DNA of 64,000 nucleotides from Callorhinus ursinus (GCF_003265705.1 NW_020312785.1:17296405-17360404); one strand, 5' to 3'; positions 9,063 to 21,902 are shown, numbered from the stretch's first letter. Notes: generated from the letters alone by a model not told the origin. Made by a program: numbers and translations.

Positions 9063-12000
9063 ATAATGACTTTAGAAACGCTGTTTAGTGCTATTCTAAT
9101 CATAGACTCAGCAATGTAAAGCTGGCTCACATTGCCTTGTCCAAACCATTCATTGTATACATGCAGAAGCTAACACTTGAAGGATTCAATAAGTTATTTA
9201 AGGTAAAGTTAGCAAAAGGAAGAAGAGAACATTAGACTTTTGACTTCTGGGGTTTAGGAAAGAACAGCCCTCCATTTGCATTTACATACCTTCAATGTTA
9301 TGATATCAGTCAGGATAGGCTACGTTATGTGCTACATTAGAAAATGACTCTCAGGTCTCAGTGGCACACAACAACAAACATCTATTTCTTACCCATGTGA
9401 TATACCCACTATTGGTCAGCTGTGATTCTGCTTCACCCCTTCTTCATTTTGTGATCTGGGTTGGCAGAACAGCCCTATCTGGGAGATGACTGTTCCCATT
9501 GTAAAGGGAAGAAAGATAAGTTACTTTTACTCACATTTCATTAATCAAGAAAATCCCATAACATATCAGAATATATCTTCCACCTGCAGGGAGGAACACA
9601 TCAAAGGTCAGGGACAACACTGATGACTATAGAGCTCAGAAGGATACTTTTCTACCAGGGTAGTATAAATACTATTTTTAAATGAAACAGTCTTTCCACG
9701 TACAAATGGTAGGAACTTTGGTGCTTTTGCATAGATCTAGCACGTACAGCATATGCTCAGTAAACAGCCCATTTTCAGTCCATCTTCTTCCCTGGTGGTT
9801 CCAATTGCAACAGTGTTTCCCAGCAGAGATTGGTCAAGGTTATTTTGAAGTGCTTAAATGAGAATATTCTCTCCTGTGACCTAAGAAAACAGCTATAAGT
9901 CGCAGCTACACCATTTTGTAGTTGATAGATTATGGAGCAAAATGATACATAGATCACATCAAAAAGATGAATGGGCAAGAGAGTAGGGATGACAGATGAT
10001 TGGAGAGGCACCATGTTCTCTGTGTCAACAAGACATATGTAGGAACCCCCAAGTACAGGAAGGTTGACTCAAATTAAATTATAGCCCAGCCAGCAGATGG
10101 ATACAGGTGGATAAATCCACTCTCACAAAGATATGACCACTGTCACCTCTACACATGTGACTATAAAATCATTAGGATTTTATCACACTGGCTTTAGAAT
10201 GACATTCTCATTTCAGGTCCCCAGAGCTACAGCAGATAAAAATGATAAGTGATATAGAAAAGACCACAGGACACTTTTCAGAATAAGGTCCTTACCTCCC
10301 TTTTACGTAATCCACAGAAGCAGGGGATCCCTTTGGTCCTCTCTTTTGGATATGGTCTGCCAGCTAGTATCAGGTGTAAATTAATGGACAAAATGAAACC
10401 AGAGAGAAGGCTATGTTTGGGAGAGATGGAGAGAAGGTATCGTTTCTCTTGTGTTAATTGATCATGACCGGGAGAACAAATGAGTAACACATTTAGTTAC
10501 CTTCCAGCACTGAAGACGGAGACCAGGATGCAAAGTGGCTGTTTTACTGAAATACTAGACAAGCTCAGCTTCTTGCAATAACTCTGCTAGAGACAGGTAG
10601 GTTCCTTAAATTTTTCTAACAAATTCCGTGTGAAAGGAATAACGTTTTTGGCAATTATATTCCAGTTATCTGTGTGTATGTCAATATATGTGTATTTGTT
10701 TTTGTGTGAATGTGTATGTGATTCTGAATATGCGTAAGTATGTGCATATGTGTATGTGTAGGCAGGTGTGTATATGAAAGTATGCATACATGTATGTGTT
10801 TATATGCACATAGGCTGAAGTTCTGACACATAGAGCTGCTTACGGTAACAGCATTCTCTTAATTATTTCCCAAATTTGGATCGATTCACATTGAGCAAGA
10901 TTAGTTCCTGACAGTCTATTTGGATCATTTCGCTGAAGAGTTCATTTTGTTTTCTGGATAAGAAATATCTAAAGGATACAGACATCTGAAGGGTTTAGGC
11001 TCTATTTTTATTGCAGGGTTATTGAGCTTGAATGTAATTGAATTGTGAACATACCAAACCTTGTTCCGCATAGATACTATCTTATGTAGTAATAATCTTA
11101 AAATGTTTCAAAAAATACCTTTTTTTGGTAATCTTCTATTGAAAGGAAACACATTAGCTACCTTAATTGCATACTTTAATTGCACATTTAAAATTATATG
11201 TTTTGGGATCTCTCTATAATATCTCTGTTTATTCTTTATCTCCAGAGATCTCAGTTTGGCTTTCATTGAACCTGCTTTTTTCCTCTGGCAGAACTTTTTT
11301 ATATAAGGGAGACAATGGCAGGATTATGCAAAATGTGGAATGGTTTATTGTTGCCTTCCTACCTTCAAGTGGAGACTCTTGGGTTAAATTTTTAACAGTC
11401 TATTTTTGGTGAAAAGGGGTAAAAAATTAAAAACCAAAGTGTCAAATAAATGGTGGTTAGGCTTATATGTCCAAAATTTTGAAATTGTTTTTTTAGGTGT
11501 TTATGTAAAATTTGGCTGAAATAGTACAATCGATGTGACTTCTTTTTGATTACAGTTTGTTCTGTATTCACTCTAAGTTAAAATTGCTACCTCACACATG
11601 AACATTCATCTTATAATTAATCAAAATGTCAACTGATATGATCATTTTGCCATTATTTTCATAGAGAGTTGATTGGCATGGTTTCTTTCAAATCAACCTT
11701 GTAAGAGTAGGTTTTGTCTTCAGAATGAATTTCTTTAAACCTCATTAAAACAACATAATGATTACAAAAAAAGTGTTCACAATAAGTAAGTACTTCTAAG
11801 GTGTTCACAGAACATAGGTTAGAAGGTGGTGTGGGGCACAGTAGAGTATGCCCCAAACTGAGAAGGCACTTTGAGACCAAAGCAGGTGACTCCATACAGG
11901 TTACACAGAGTTTTTTCAGGCTAACTTACTGAGAGGAGAGGATCGGGCAGGGAATGATCCAAGCAGCTGCCTAGTTATTCTCCAAAATACTCGACCTCAG

Positions 12001-12534
12001 TCCACAGATTTTATAGAGTGGGGGGACATGCAGAGGGTATTATAGTGAGATCAGGGATTCACATGCACCTCGAAGGGTTTGCATATACTTAATTGACAGC
12101 TAACCTTTAATTAGGTCAAACTGTGCATCCGGAAGGGGAAAGACGGTGTTATCTCTAACAGATTCAAGAGTGACCAAAGCAAGCCCCCCCATCCCAGCCT
12201 TGGTGGGCATTTCTAAGTATATATATTAATCACTGAGGGCTCAGAACACATAGCCCCAGGAGAGGTCATCGAGCCAACGTGAATAAGATGGAGAGCCAAA
12301 GGTGGAGTCAGTATTGTCAGCACTCCTACAATATGACATGTATATATTCTTGAATGAATAAGCTTATCATGTTCAATAGCAAGAGATAAAGAAAATCAAA
12401 AGCTCTAGATATTTTTTTGTTTTTGTTTATCTTTAAGATGTCTTAAAATTCCATCTGTAAACTAAGAACAATTTTAGCACTTAAAGGACTTTTATTTTTT
12501 TGCTTATTATTATTTATTTATTTTTTTTTATTTT
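9063..12534. other. Gene-free intergenic sequence with old unassigned repeats
   Basis: No supported gene. At about 9308-9640 'caggataggctacgttatg', 'tcagtggcacacaacaac' and 'tcacatttcattaatcaag' resemble a common ancient mammalian repeat that I cannot name with confidence. A block at about 11920-12330 is GC-richer than its surroundings and may be another old element. The rest is AT-rich. Confidence 0.35.
10668..10804. repeat. TG/TA-rich simple sequence
   Basis: A degenerate run of gtgtatg, tatgtgtat and similar units over about 135 bases. It is low-complexity purine-pyrimidine alternation, and the reading frame through it is an artefact of the repeat. Confidence 0.75.
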
Positions 12535-13425
12535 AAAAAAATTTAATTTTATGTTCAATTAGCCAGCATATAGGACATCATTAGTTTTTAATGTAGTGTT
12601 TAATGACTCATTAGTTGCATATGACACCCCGTGCTCATCACAACACGTGCCCTCCTTAATACCCATCACCTAGTTACCCCCTCCCCTGGTCCCCCTACAT
12701 TCTGTAACCCTCAGTTTAGTTCTCAGAGTCCAAAGTCTCTTATGGTTTGTCTCCCTCTCTGATTTCTTCCCATTCAGTTTTCCCTTCCTTCCCCTGTGGT
12801 CCTCCGAGCTATTCCTTATGTTCCACGTATGAGTGAAACCATATGATAATTGTCTTTCTCTGCTTGACTTATTTCACTTAGCATAATCCCCTCCAGTTCC
12901 ATCCATGTTAATGCAAATGGTGGGTATTCATCCTTTTTGATGGCTGAGTAATATTCCATTGTGTATATGGACCACATTTTCTTTATCCATTCATCTGTCG
13001 ATGAACATTTTGGCTCCTTCCACAGTTTGGCTATTGTAGACATTGCTGCTATGAACATTGGGGTGCATGTGCCCCTTCTTTTCACTACATCTGTATCTTT
13101 GGGGTAAATACCCAGTAGTGCAATTGCTGGGTCGTAGGGTAGCTCTATTTTTAATGTCTTGAGGAAACTCCATACTGTTTTCCAGAGTGGCTGTACCAGC
13201 TTGCATTCCCACCAACATTGTAGGAGGGTTCCCTTTTCTCCACATCCTCGCCAACACTTGTTGTTTCCCGTCGTGTTAGTTTTTGCCATTCTAACTGGTG
13301 TAAGGTAGTATCTCATTGTGGTTTTGACTTGTGTTTCCCTGATGTCTAGTGATGTTGAACATTTTTGCATGTGTCTGTGAGCCATTTGTGTGTCTTCTTT
13401 GGACAAGTGTCTGTTCAGATATTTT
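12535..13425 (-). mobile_element. 5'-truncated L1, minus strand
   Basis: The complement carries the L1 3' end (3' UTR reading 'ctaatgatgtcctatatgc') and the last 200 or so codons of ORF2. The ORF2 part (12816 to about 13425) is still open and ends in the usual Ser-Leu-Ile-like tail. It includes the Cys-rich motif [18 protein letters not shown], in which the His of the other L1 copy (…LLHCWWEC) is Gln. Its 3' UTR differs from the 20-27 kb copy, so it is another, probably older subfamily. The right end is the truncated 5' side. Confidence 0.9.
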
Positions 13426-15989
13426 AAAGCCAAAAGCAATAGAAAGACAGTTTTCAATGCTTTAGAATATGCTATAAGTAGTTTCGGACTTTATCAAAGG
13501 ATTTCACATTTTGGCTAAATATTAGAACTTAGTGAACCAGACAATATCATCTCTACTTTGTCAATGATATAGACAAATCACAGAGAACCAGTGTCCTTAA
13601 GATACTATTGCAAACCAGGGAGATGGCACACTGGCCTCTCAAAAAAAAAAAAATGCCTTATATTAACAGTAATATGCACACTTCGAATGTCCAAAGGTTA
13701 TTTAGGATGACTAAATTCTAACCTAGAATATTCTGAAAAATTAAAGGTTAAAAAGGACTATAAATACCTTAAAATTATAAGAATTAGGAAAATTTTTAAA
13801 GAAACTAAGAAAAAAACAAATAGATATTATATCTTAACATTCTAGTGACAATCTATTAAGTTCAGAACTAACACATTCCTACACTAGAATCCTTATTCAT
13901 GGAAAAGAAAAACATCAGTCAACTACAATGATGAAAGAATGTCTACTCTCAAATTAGTAAGTACTTTCTAAAGAAATTATTTCTGATTTTTTTAAAGTGC
14001 ATGATGGATTCTATTTGAATTCCTCATCAAAACCTAAAGTTAGAGTTTGCTGTAAAAGTGAGGTAAGAAAGTAATAAATTGATTAAATACAACAGATGTT
14101 TGTTTTCCTCTGACATAATAGCCCAGATACAGAGTCAGGACTTGTGGTTTGGCTGTGCCATTCACATGAAAGAGTTTCCAAGACTGCTACGTACCCCCAT
14201 TTTATAGCCTTCAGGAGGGAAAAAGAAAATTCCAGCAAGATTCCTCAAGGAGAGGATTCAGAAGTCACACATACCACTTTCTCCCTTAGCCCATCCTCCT
14301 GATCTTAATCACATGAATTGAAAGAAGAGTGAAAACCGGGGACAGTTGCTGGTGGCCCAAGAGAAAACTCAGTGAGTCTCATCACTAAAAGAGAAGGGGA
14401 GAATGAAAACAGTGTTTGTATAAAATCCTCTTAGTTTTATACAATCTCTCCAAGGATCTAACGTAAAAAATCTAACTTACCATATATTAGTCCTGTTTAA
14501 TTCCTTATGTCTAACCAATTTCACCAAACTCATCCTCTGCCATTGACTTTATCATCCTTAACTAATAACTTAACAATAAAGCTATATTCCTGGTTACTCT
14601 GAGCTATTTTATTTTTAATGTTAATAGTCCTAACTCTCGGCAGCAACAGAAAGAAAAATTCGTCAAACACATAACTGTAGATACAGTGCATTACTTTAGC
14701 AAAATCTCCCTATATACCTGGCCACTTTCACCTAGAAACTGACAGTCTTAATAATAAAGGAGAAGAAAGTAATATTCATATAAAGAAGCTATGCATCTAC
14801 TTAGTAAAAATATATATATAAAACCCCAGGGATTTATTTGGGTGATAGCTAAAAAGGCAGAGTCATAAAAATGGAAATGCAAAATTTTACTTGAGAACTC
14901 TGAGGCCCAGATCAGGCCAGGAAACCAGTTTCCTGAACTCAATGATGTCCTAATTGGATCTTATCTTGATCCTTCCAGTTAGGAAGGAAAAGAAGATGAG
15001 CTTTCTGGAACTGTTTTAATGACAAGGCAGTGAAAACTGAGCAAGCTGATGTGGAAAACTTATTCTGTAAAAAAAGTAAAGCCTGATATAACACTTTGGT
15101 GATGATAGCAGGGCAATTAGATTCAAAAGCACTGAGAAAATTTGAAGCTGACTCTCTTTCAATATCAAAAAGTCTTTTGACCTCCAGGCACTAAGATGAT
15201 TAAAGTTAAAAAGTAACATGGCGAGAAGATTAATCTTGCCTCAGCTACAGCTGTGGCTGGCACAACAATATAAAATCGTGGGGCTGTGAATTGGTTAGGA
15301 ATCTGGATGTATAGGGGGTTTCTTTGAAAATGACCTAAACTAGCAGCTGATAGGGAAGAGCATGCTGATATTTTTTCAAAGCTCCCTACTAACCAACTAA
15401 GATGCTATAAAAAGTGTGATAACCCCTACTAGGAAAAACCAATCTCTCCCAGCCTAGTTCATTTTTCTTTCCTGAAATACAGGTCTATTTTTGAATACTG
15501 CCGTGAATAGAGTTCTCTCCTTTGGAACAGTTAAGTGCTATGCAGTTCAGCATGTTCTGGTATAATACTTTTTATTCAAAAGTTTCATAATCCACTTTAC
15601 AGACAAAAGTAGATTAGGGAGATAGGCTTGGTGAGAGTGACTTTCATATGACAAGGTAAGATGCTGCCCGTGGAGCAGGGACAAAGAGTGAAGAGCTGGG
15701 AAGCAGAATTTGCATCAGCAAAAGGGAAGTAAATATGGTCTCACTATAGTCAGAGGAGGGAAGGATAAAAAGAAGTTTCAATGAGAATGGAAGGTCAGTG
15801 GGAGATATGAAGGAAAAGATCTTAGGAAAATGTTCTAAAGGACATTGTCTCACATAGCTGATTTTCAGGTGAATCTCTGAAAGAAATCTGGGAAAGAAAG
15901 GCTTCTTTAATGTGAAGAGACATAAATCATATGCGTTGGAAGGGATCATAAAAATCATAAAGTCATGAAATTTTAGAAATGAAAGTGAT
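13426..15989. other. Gene-free intergenic sequence
   Basis: AT-rich DNA with short homopolymer runs (A13 at about 13640). No gene, RNA gene or named repeat is recognised. Confidence 0.45.
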
Positions 15990-16135
15990 TTTAAGATCAG
16001 CAACTTCATGTTCCACATAGGAAAACTGAAGTTCCACAAGAGTTTTAGTAAATGCCCATGGTTGCATAATAAGAGCCAATACCCATATGTAAAGGTGGGT
16101 CTACTGTCTACATGTCTAGCTTTTTCCACAACTTC
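15990..16135 (-). repeat. MIR-like, minus strand
   Basis: 'aggaaaactgaagttccac', 'aaatgcccatggttgcat' and 'aataagagccaatac' follow the complement of a MIR core. Degraded; limits approximate. Confidence 0.5.
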
Positions 16136-16204
16136 ACACCACTACCTTTGAATGGCAAACACATATTTTTTTTTCCAATTCAACGAGTGCAGTTTTGCAA
16201 TTTT

Positions 16205-16391
16205 TTTTAAGATTTTATTTATTTATTTGACAGAGAGAGAGAAAGCACAAGCAGGGGGAGCAGGAGCAGGATAGGGAAAGCAGACTCCCCGCTGGGTAGG
16301 GAGCCCAATGTGGGGCTCTATCCCAGGATACAGGGATCATGATCTGAGCTGAAGGCAGAAGCTTAACTGACTGAGCCACCCAGGCACCCCT
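16205..16391 (-). mobile_element. Can-SINE, minus strand
   Basis: T-rich tail complement, GA-rich body and head complement 'gagccacccaggcacccc'. The perfect 15-bp target-site duplication cagttttgcaatttt lies at 16190-16204 and 16392-16406. Confidence 0.95.
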
Positions 16392-16406
16392 CAGTTTTGC
16401 AATTTT

Positions 16407-18776
16407 AAACAGAATATTCCAGTGTGTGAAGTCTGTAAGAGCTTTCTTTACTATCAAGCTGAAAGTAGTAGAGGACTCCAACTCCTATTTGATAGGACTG
16501 TTAATTGATGAGAAAGATTACTATTAACTAAACAGATTTATAATCTGCTTATGTTCAGTTTTCATGTATCCTTCTATAAAATAGTATTCAGCTGAAAATA
16601 TTGTACACATATGAACTAAGTTATATTGTCTACTCAGATCCTTCAGAGCCAGGAAGTTTTGATATGACATCTAAATGAATGTTTTAGGCATAGTGTTAGC
16701 TGAGATAAAATTGATGTGGTCTTTAGGTCAGAAATTACATCAAATGTGTGGAATCACTATGTTGTAAACCTGAAACTAATATCACATTGTGTGTCAACTC
16801 TACTTTAATTTTAAAAAATTACGTGAGATGGACTTTTGCATCAAGTCTGAATTACAGCTGAAGCTTAAAACGTCCTTCTCTAAAATCTAATTAAATGAGT
16901 TCTAAACTAGGTATGAGTGAGTCAAAAACAAACTAGCAGCCAAAGGGAAAAAAAAAAAAAGGCAAAACAAAACAAGAAAAAAAAAACAAGTACATAGCAT
17001 AAACTTTGTCCAATAACAAGAATATTAAGAGGCTCAATATGGCTCTTTTTTCCTATCATTCACCTACAAACCCTCTCCTCCCCATGAGTACTACTGGAAA
17101 AAAAAAACTCAGAAAGGTTCTAATTTTTATTAATACCCTGCAGTTTGTAGAAAAGCAAGTCAAACTGATGAGTAGACAGCTTGAGAAAAGGGAAGAGAAA
17201 ATATCTCAGGAATGGTGACTCCTAGTGGCCAGTGATTACTAGCAGATCTCAGTGGGGATGAGAGGAAACCATAAGGGCTTATATGGCTTATAATTTCTCA
17301 AAGGGCTTATAATTTCTCAAAGCTACTCACCTCTTGTGGGGAATAGTGTGCAGAACAGAGGCATCCCACACACATTCACACACAGAATAAACCCCACATG
17401 ACTACAAAGGGACCTTGATGCAGTGTTCAAAAAAATTTCAGGGAGAGAAAGGAATGAAAGCTTCTCTCCTCCCTCACCAACCTCCCCTAAGCCCTCAGTG
17501 TGCAAAACAAGAGAAAGCATATAGTATGCATATCTCAAACTCTAGCTCATGCAAATGCAAGAAGAATTCACCCACTCTATGGAGAAATCATGGGGAAGAG
17601 CTTAAGCAGGACTGTCTAAGTGAAGCATGAACCAGATAAAAAGAAGTGGCATGGCAGCCATGTAAATATACCTCAGAAAGAAGAAAGGGAGAAAGAGAAA
17701 GAATAGTACGTAAAATAAAAACTAAACCTGGAAGCAAATTCAACCAAAGGGAAGTTTCCTATTGCACGATTCGTTATAGAATAAGTTAATAAGAAAATGA
17801 GATCAAGACAATAAGAACTCAATAATACGATAATAAAACAGAATTAGATTAAAAGAGAAAGTTTATAATTAAGAAAATCAATAGCAATCTGTATCAACAG
17901 CATTCCACAAGTAAACAATAAATTAGCAGCAGAGAACAGAAAACACAGAGGAGAACATGGCATATAATTAAAATGTGTAAGGGAGTTAACAGATACTGTA
18001 ACAATTAGGACAAAGGTATAGAACTAAAGGAATGACAAGAGAATTCAATGCAAAGAAAATTTGACTCCAACCCCAGTAAGACATCGGGTAAATTGAAGCA
18101 AAAAAAAAAAAAAAATTCAAAACTTTAATAAAGGAATGTTAATTTTTAGGTGAAGGGGAAACTGAAAAAGGAACACCACATTCCAAGAAAATGCCATTCA
18201 GAATAATCAATGCCAACTTATTCTCCACTGAACGTCAAATATGAAAAAATAATTCTCTAAGCATTCAGGCAGATATAAAATACAGAGGTAAGATACGGGG
18301 TTAGCTTTAGACATTTCCACAATTATGTTCTGTGTCAGAAAAACAGTATTAGAAAAATACTTTCAGAAATCCAAGACAAAAATAAACTTGTCATTTGCCC
18401 ACACATACAATTCCTAGAAAAGGATACTTTTCTTTTTCAAGTATGAAAGAGAAAGGTTTCTCACATACAAACGAACTCAGGGAATATAGAATCCATCAGC
18501 CAGTCCTTCTAAAAGTAATTCGAAAACAAAAACAAGCAAACAGCTGGCTGATGATGATATGCATGCAAGCAAAAGATGAATGGAACAGTCAGAAAAGAGC
18601 ACTAGTTCAACCGTCAGGCCAGGGGATAGCAGATGAATAGCTACAAACTTCTGAGGGAAACACAAGATGGCACCAAATTTTTATACAGAGACCAATTTTT
18701 CTTCAAGTGTCAAAACAATAGAAAACAATATCCAGTAAGCAAATCTCTGGGATTACAGTACCTAAGGATCCTCATT
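16407..18776. other. Gene-free; contains old L1-related sequence
   Basis: At 16745-16815 'atgttgtaaacctgaaac' and 'gtgtcaactctactttaat' match the familiar 3' tail of an old L1. From about 17650 to 18775 the strand is A-rich with phrases reminiscent of L1/HAL1 ORF1 regions, but no frame or diagnostic motif lets me confirm this. No cellular gene. Confidence 0.35.
17285..17322. repeat. 18-19 bp tandem duplication
   Basis: The unit ggcttataatttctcaaag occurs twice back to back, sharing one G at the junction, with no difference between copies. A small recent duplication. Confidence 0.85.
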
Positions 18777-18790
18777 GAAAAGATATTTAA

Positions 18791-18985
18791 GGGCGCCTGG
18801 GTGGCTCAGTTGGTTAAGCCACTGCCTTGGGCTCAGGTCATGATCCTGGAGTCCCGGGATCGAGTCCCACATCGGGCTCCCTGCTCAGCGGGGAGTCGGC
18901 TTCTCCCTCTGACCCTCCTCCCTCTCGTGCTCTCTGTCTCTCATTCTCTCTCTCTCGAATAAATAAATAAAATCTTAAAAAAAGA
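18791..18985 (+). mobile_element. Can-SINE, plus strand, young 'ctctgaccctc' type
   Basis: Head 'gggcgcctgggtggctcag', body with 'ggagtcccgggatcgagtcc' and 'ctctgaccctcctccctctc', and tail 'aataaataaataaaatctta'. The perfect 14-bp target-site duplication gaaaagatatttaa lies at 18777-18790 and 18986-18999. Confidence 0.97.
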
Positions 18986-18999
18986 GAAAAGATATTTAA

Positions 19000-19574
19000 T
19001 AATATTTAGAGGCCTACTGCCCCCATCCTTTTTTTTAACCCAAGATGTTTACCAAATGGTCTTCAGACTTCATACAAAGAAAGATCACTGTCCTCTGGCA
19101 ATGCCTAAAATATGAAGAGGCTTACCAACTAGATATTAGAATAATATGTTAAAATTATATGGGAAGTCAAAGAAAAGAAATATACCAGTCTTGGAGATAA
19201 GCAAATGTGAATTTCTTAATGCTCTGTCACCTTTGAACCATGAATCATGTAAGTGAGCTAAGTGTTAATTGACTTATTACACTGGGCACGTGGGCATATT
19301 TTCAGAGAGAGAAAACCTTCTGCAGAAACTCCAAAAGTATTCTTGCTGAACAATATAGATTTTTTTGTTTTATATTATTTTTTTGGTTTAACCTTATTCA
19401 AGAAATTTGTTTGATAACAACCCAGTCACAGGAAATTATTTAACAGTGAAAGCTGCTAGAGTTTCTCACATCATGCTGAACAGTGAAAGAAATTTTCTAT
19501 AAATGCTAATTGGCTCTAATCTTTAGAACCCTCTGCAATTACTACTGCTCCCTTGGACAGTCAGAGTATAAAAT
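19000..19574. other. Gene-free intergenic sequence
   Basis: AT-rich; nothing recognised. Confidence 0.45.
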
Positions 19575-19588
19575 CACATTATTTGTTG

Positions 19589-19786
19589 GGGCATCTGGGT
19601 GGCACAGTCGGTTAAGCACTTAACTCTTGGTTGAGACTCAGGTCATGATCTCTGGGTCCTGGGATTGAGTCCTGAGTGGGGCTCCACCCTCGGCACGGAG
19701 TCTGCTTGAGATTTTCTTTCTCCCTCTCCCTCTGCCCCTCCCACTCCAGCTCTCTCTCTCAAATAAATAAATCTTTTTTAAAAAAA
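19589..19786 (+). mobile_element. Can-SINE, plus strand
   Basis: Head 'gggcatctgggtggcacag', body, CT tract, and 'caaataaataaatc' tail. The flanks cacattatttgttg (19575-19588) and cacatatttgttg (19787-19799) are a target-site duplication with one base lost. Confidence 0.93.
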
Positions 19787-19799
19787 CACATATTTGTTG

Positions 19800-20095
19800 A
19801 GCAAATACATAGATTATGATATGCACCATGAAACTTAACCCTCTGGTTCTTTTGCTCCTATAACATTAACAAGAGCTTAATTTTCTTAGCTGTGCTATTT
19901 TTATCCTTTCATTCATTCCAGGCAAAGGTATTTATAACACTCTCATAGGAGCCCCCAAAACTTCAGCGTTGGCTCTACCTATTCCATCTCTCACTATCTT
20001 CAACTCTCTTCCTATTTCATTCTTCACCAAACCAGAAAGTATCATTCCATCAGTAAAATGGCCACAATTGTTATTTCCTCACTGAAAGCTTCATT
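19800..20095. other. Gene-free intergenic sequence
   Basis: No gene or repeat recognised before the L1 insertion point. Confidence 0.45.
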
Positions 20096-20112
20096 AAGAG
20101 TATTAGTGATGC
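20096..20112. repeat. Left target-site duplication of the full-length L1
   Basis: aagagtattagtgatgc, identical over 17 bases to 27154-27170. On the opposite strand the junction reads TCTT/AA, close to the TTTT/AA preference of the L1 endonuclease. Confidence 0.95.
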
Positions 20113-21120
20113 GAGAGGGTGAGGAGCGGGATGGCGGAGGAGTGGGAGACCTGAATTTCATCTGGTCTCAGGAGTTCAGCCGGATAGAGATCAAACCATT
20201 CTGACCACCTACGAACTCAACAGGAGATCAAAGAAAAGAATAGCAACAACTCTCTGAACAGAAAAGCGACCACATTCTGGAAGTTAGGACGTGTGGAGAA
20301 GTGAATCCGAGGCGATATTCGGGAAGATAGACGGCGTGGGAGGGGGCCTCCGTGGACCGCTTCTGGCAAGTGATAGAGCCGCGGAGCACAAAATCGGAAC
20401 TTTTAGAAGTCGGCTCCGCTGAGGGACATCGCTCCAGGGCCTAAGCTGGGGGTGGAACCCTCGCAGGACAGTGTGCTCTCAGGACCCTTGGGGTCACAGA
20501 AAGACCGGGGATGCCTGAGTGTGGCAGACCTCCCAGGTATCGGAGCGGGGAAGCCGGCTGCAGAGACGGAGCTGAGGCATGGGCTCTCAGCTCGGGGTTG
20601 CCATAAACTGTGATCGGCGAAACAGTCGGGCCACTGCTCCTCCAGCAGGGACCCAACAAGCGGCAGATCCGGGGAGACTCCCCTTCCTCCCCCGGGAGGA
20701 GTGGCGTGGGAACACACCGCATGGATCTGCTGGGTTTGGATACTCCACATGGGGTCGGGTGCCAGAGATAGCAATGCTCGGTCACAGGCGGGGTGAGCAC
20801 GGAGTGTGGCCAGAGACCAGGGAGACGGGAGTGACGAACTGCTTTTCTCTGGGGGCACACTAAGGAGCAGGGCCCCGAGTTCTCGGCTCCTCCCAGGCAG
20901 AGATTGGGAGGCCGCCATTTTCACTCTCATCCTCCAAAGCTGTACCGAGAGCTTGCAGGGAACAAAAGCTCCGGAGAGCAAACCTGAGCAGATTGCTTAG
21001 CTGGGCCCAGCCAAGGGTGGGGCAATTCCGCCTCTGGCAAAGACATTTGGCGAACAGCCAGCCAAGACCAAGTTTACCGATCAATGAGAACAGCAGAACT
21101 CTAGCGCTAGGGGAATACTG
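20113..21120 (+). promoter_or_regulatory. L1 5' UTR / internal promoter region
   Basis: A GC- and CpG-rich block starting 'gagagggtgaggagcgggat' and running to the start of the T-rich stretch. L1 elements are transcribed from an RNA polymerase II promoter inside the 5' UTR, so this block is the likely promoter by position. I cannot identify YY1, SOX or RUNX sites for this carnivore subfamily with confidence. It stands out sharply from the AT-rich flanks and is the main CpG-dense segment of the window. Confidence 0.6.
20403..20981 (-). other. Antisense open frame in the L1 5' UTR, probably not a gene
   Basis: A 192-codon frame starting with ATG runs antisense through the L1 5' UTR. A second overlapping antisense frame (20441-20860) and plus-strand frames are open in the same block, as expected from high GC content with few stops. 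The product is rich in Ser, Pro and Ala and matches no domain I recognise. It is listed because antisense transcription from L1 5' UTRs is known in primates; coding here is unproven. Confidence 0.15.
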
Positions 21121-21129
21121 AACATAGAA

Positions 21130-21890
21130 TTCGTGGCTTTTTTACCATGATTCATTAGTCTTTCAAAGTTAATTTTTTTAACTGTCTTTTTTTTTTGAGT
21201 TTTTCTTTTTCCCTTTTTCAACCAACATCTTATTAATCCCTTTTAAAAAAAAGGTTTATTTTTCATTTTTAGAGTCATATTCTATCCCTTCATAGTAGTT
21301 ACCCTTATTTTTGGCAGATATATATAGAAGTTGTTCTCTCTTTAAAATTTTGAGATACAGTTTCTTCTAACATATCAAAATATACCCTAAATCTCTAGTG
21401 TATGGCTTTGTTCTAGTCTCCTGCCTGATCACATTCTCTCTTTTTTTTTCTTTCTTTCTTTCCTTTTTTTAATTCTCTTCTTTCTTTTTTCAAAAATCTT
21501 ATCAATTCCTTTTTAAAAATTTTTTCTAATTTCCATCTTTACAGTCATATTCCATCCCTTCATCATATCAAACCTTATTTTGTACATATATGTCTTTCCT
21601 TCTTTAAAATTTTAGGAGGCACTTTCTTCTAACAGACGAAAATACACCCAAAATCTAGTGTGTGAACTGATCTATGCAGCAGCCTGATCATATTTGATCA
21701 TATTCTGTTTTTTTTGTTTTGTTTTGTTCTGTTTTTGTTTGTTTTTATCTTTATCTTTTTTTTTCTCTTTCTTTTTCCTTTCTTTCCCTTTCTTTCCCCC
21801 TGGTTTCAGTTCTTTTCTGATTTGATTAGAGTATATTTTCTGGGGATGTTGTTAACCTGTTAGCATTTTGTTCTCTCATTCATCTATTCT
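21130..21890 (+). repeat. T- and CT-rich stretch inside the L1
   Basis: Long T runs and (ttc/ctt) tracts with two imperfect copies of a 'catattc(t)atcccttcat' block (about 21285 and 21546), followed by similar text. This is a non-coding internal duplication between the 5' UTR and ORF1. Confidence 0.6.
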
Positions 21891-21902
21891 CCTCTGGACA
21901 AA

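Noticed and set aside
10089..10102. CTCF-like CCAGCAGATGGATA
   Set aside because: Matches only the first 11 positions of the core; too weak to call.
11659..12330. Possible LTR or gene in a GC-richer block
   Set aside because: No terminal repeats, coding frame or familiar family phrases could be confirmed; left as unassigned sequence.
15644..16129. 161-codon minus-strand open frame
   Set aside because: Overlaps a MIR-like repeat and translates to a Leu/Phe/Ser-rich chain without family features; consistent with a chance frame.
18791..18862. tRNA-like sequences at the head of every Can-SINE
   Set aside because: They are the tRNA-Lys-derived part of the SINE, degenerate and embedded in the element, not tRNA genes.
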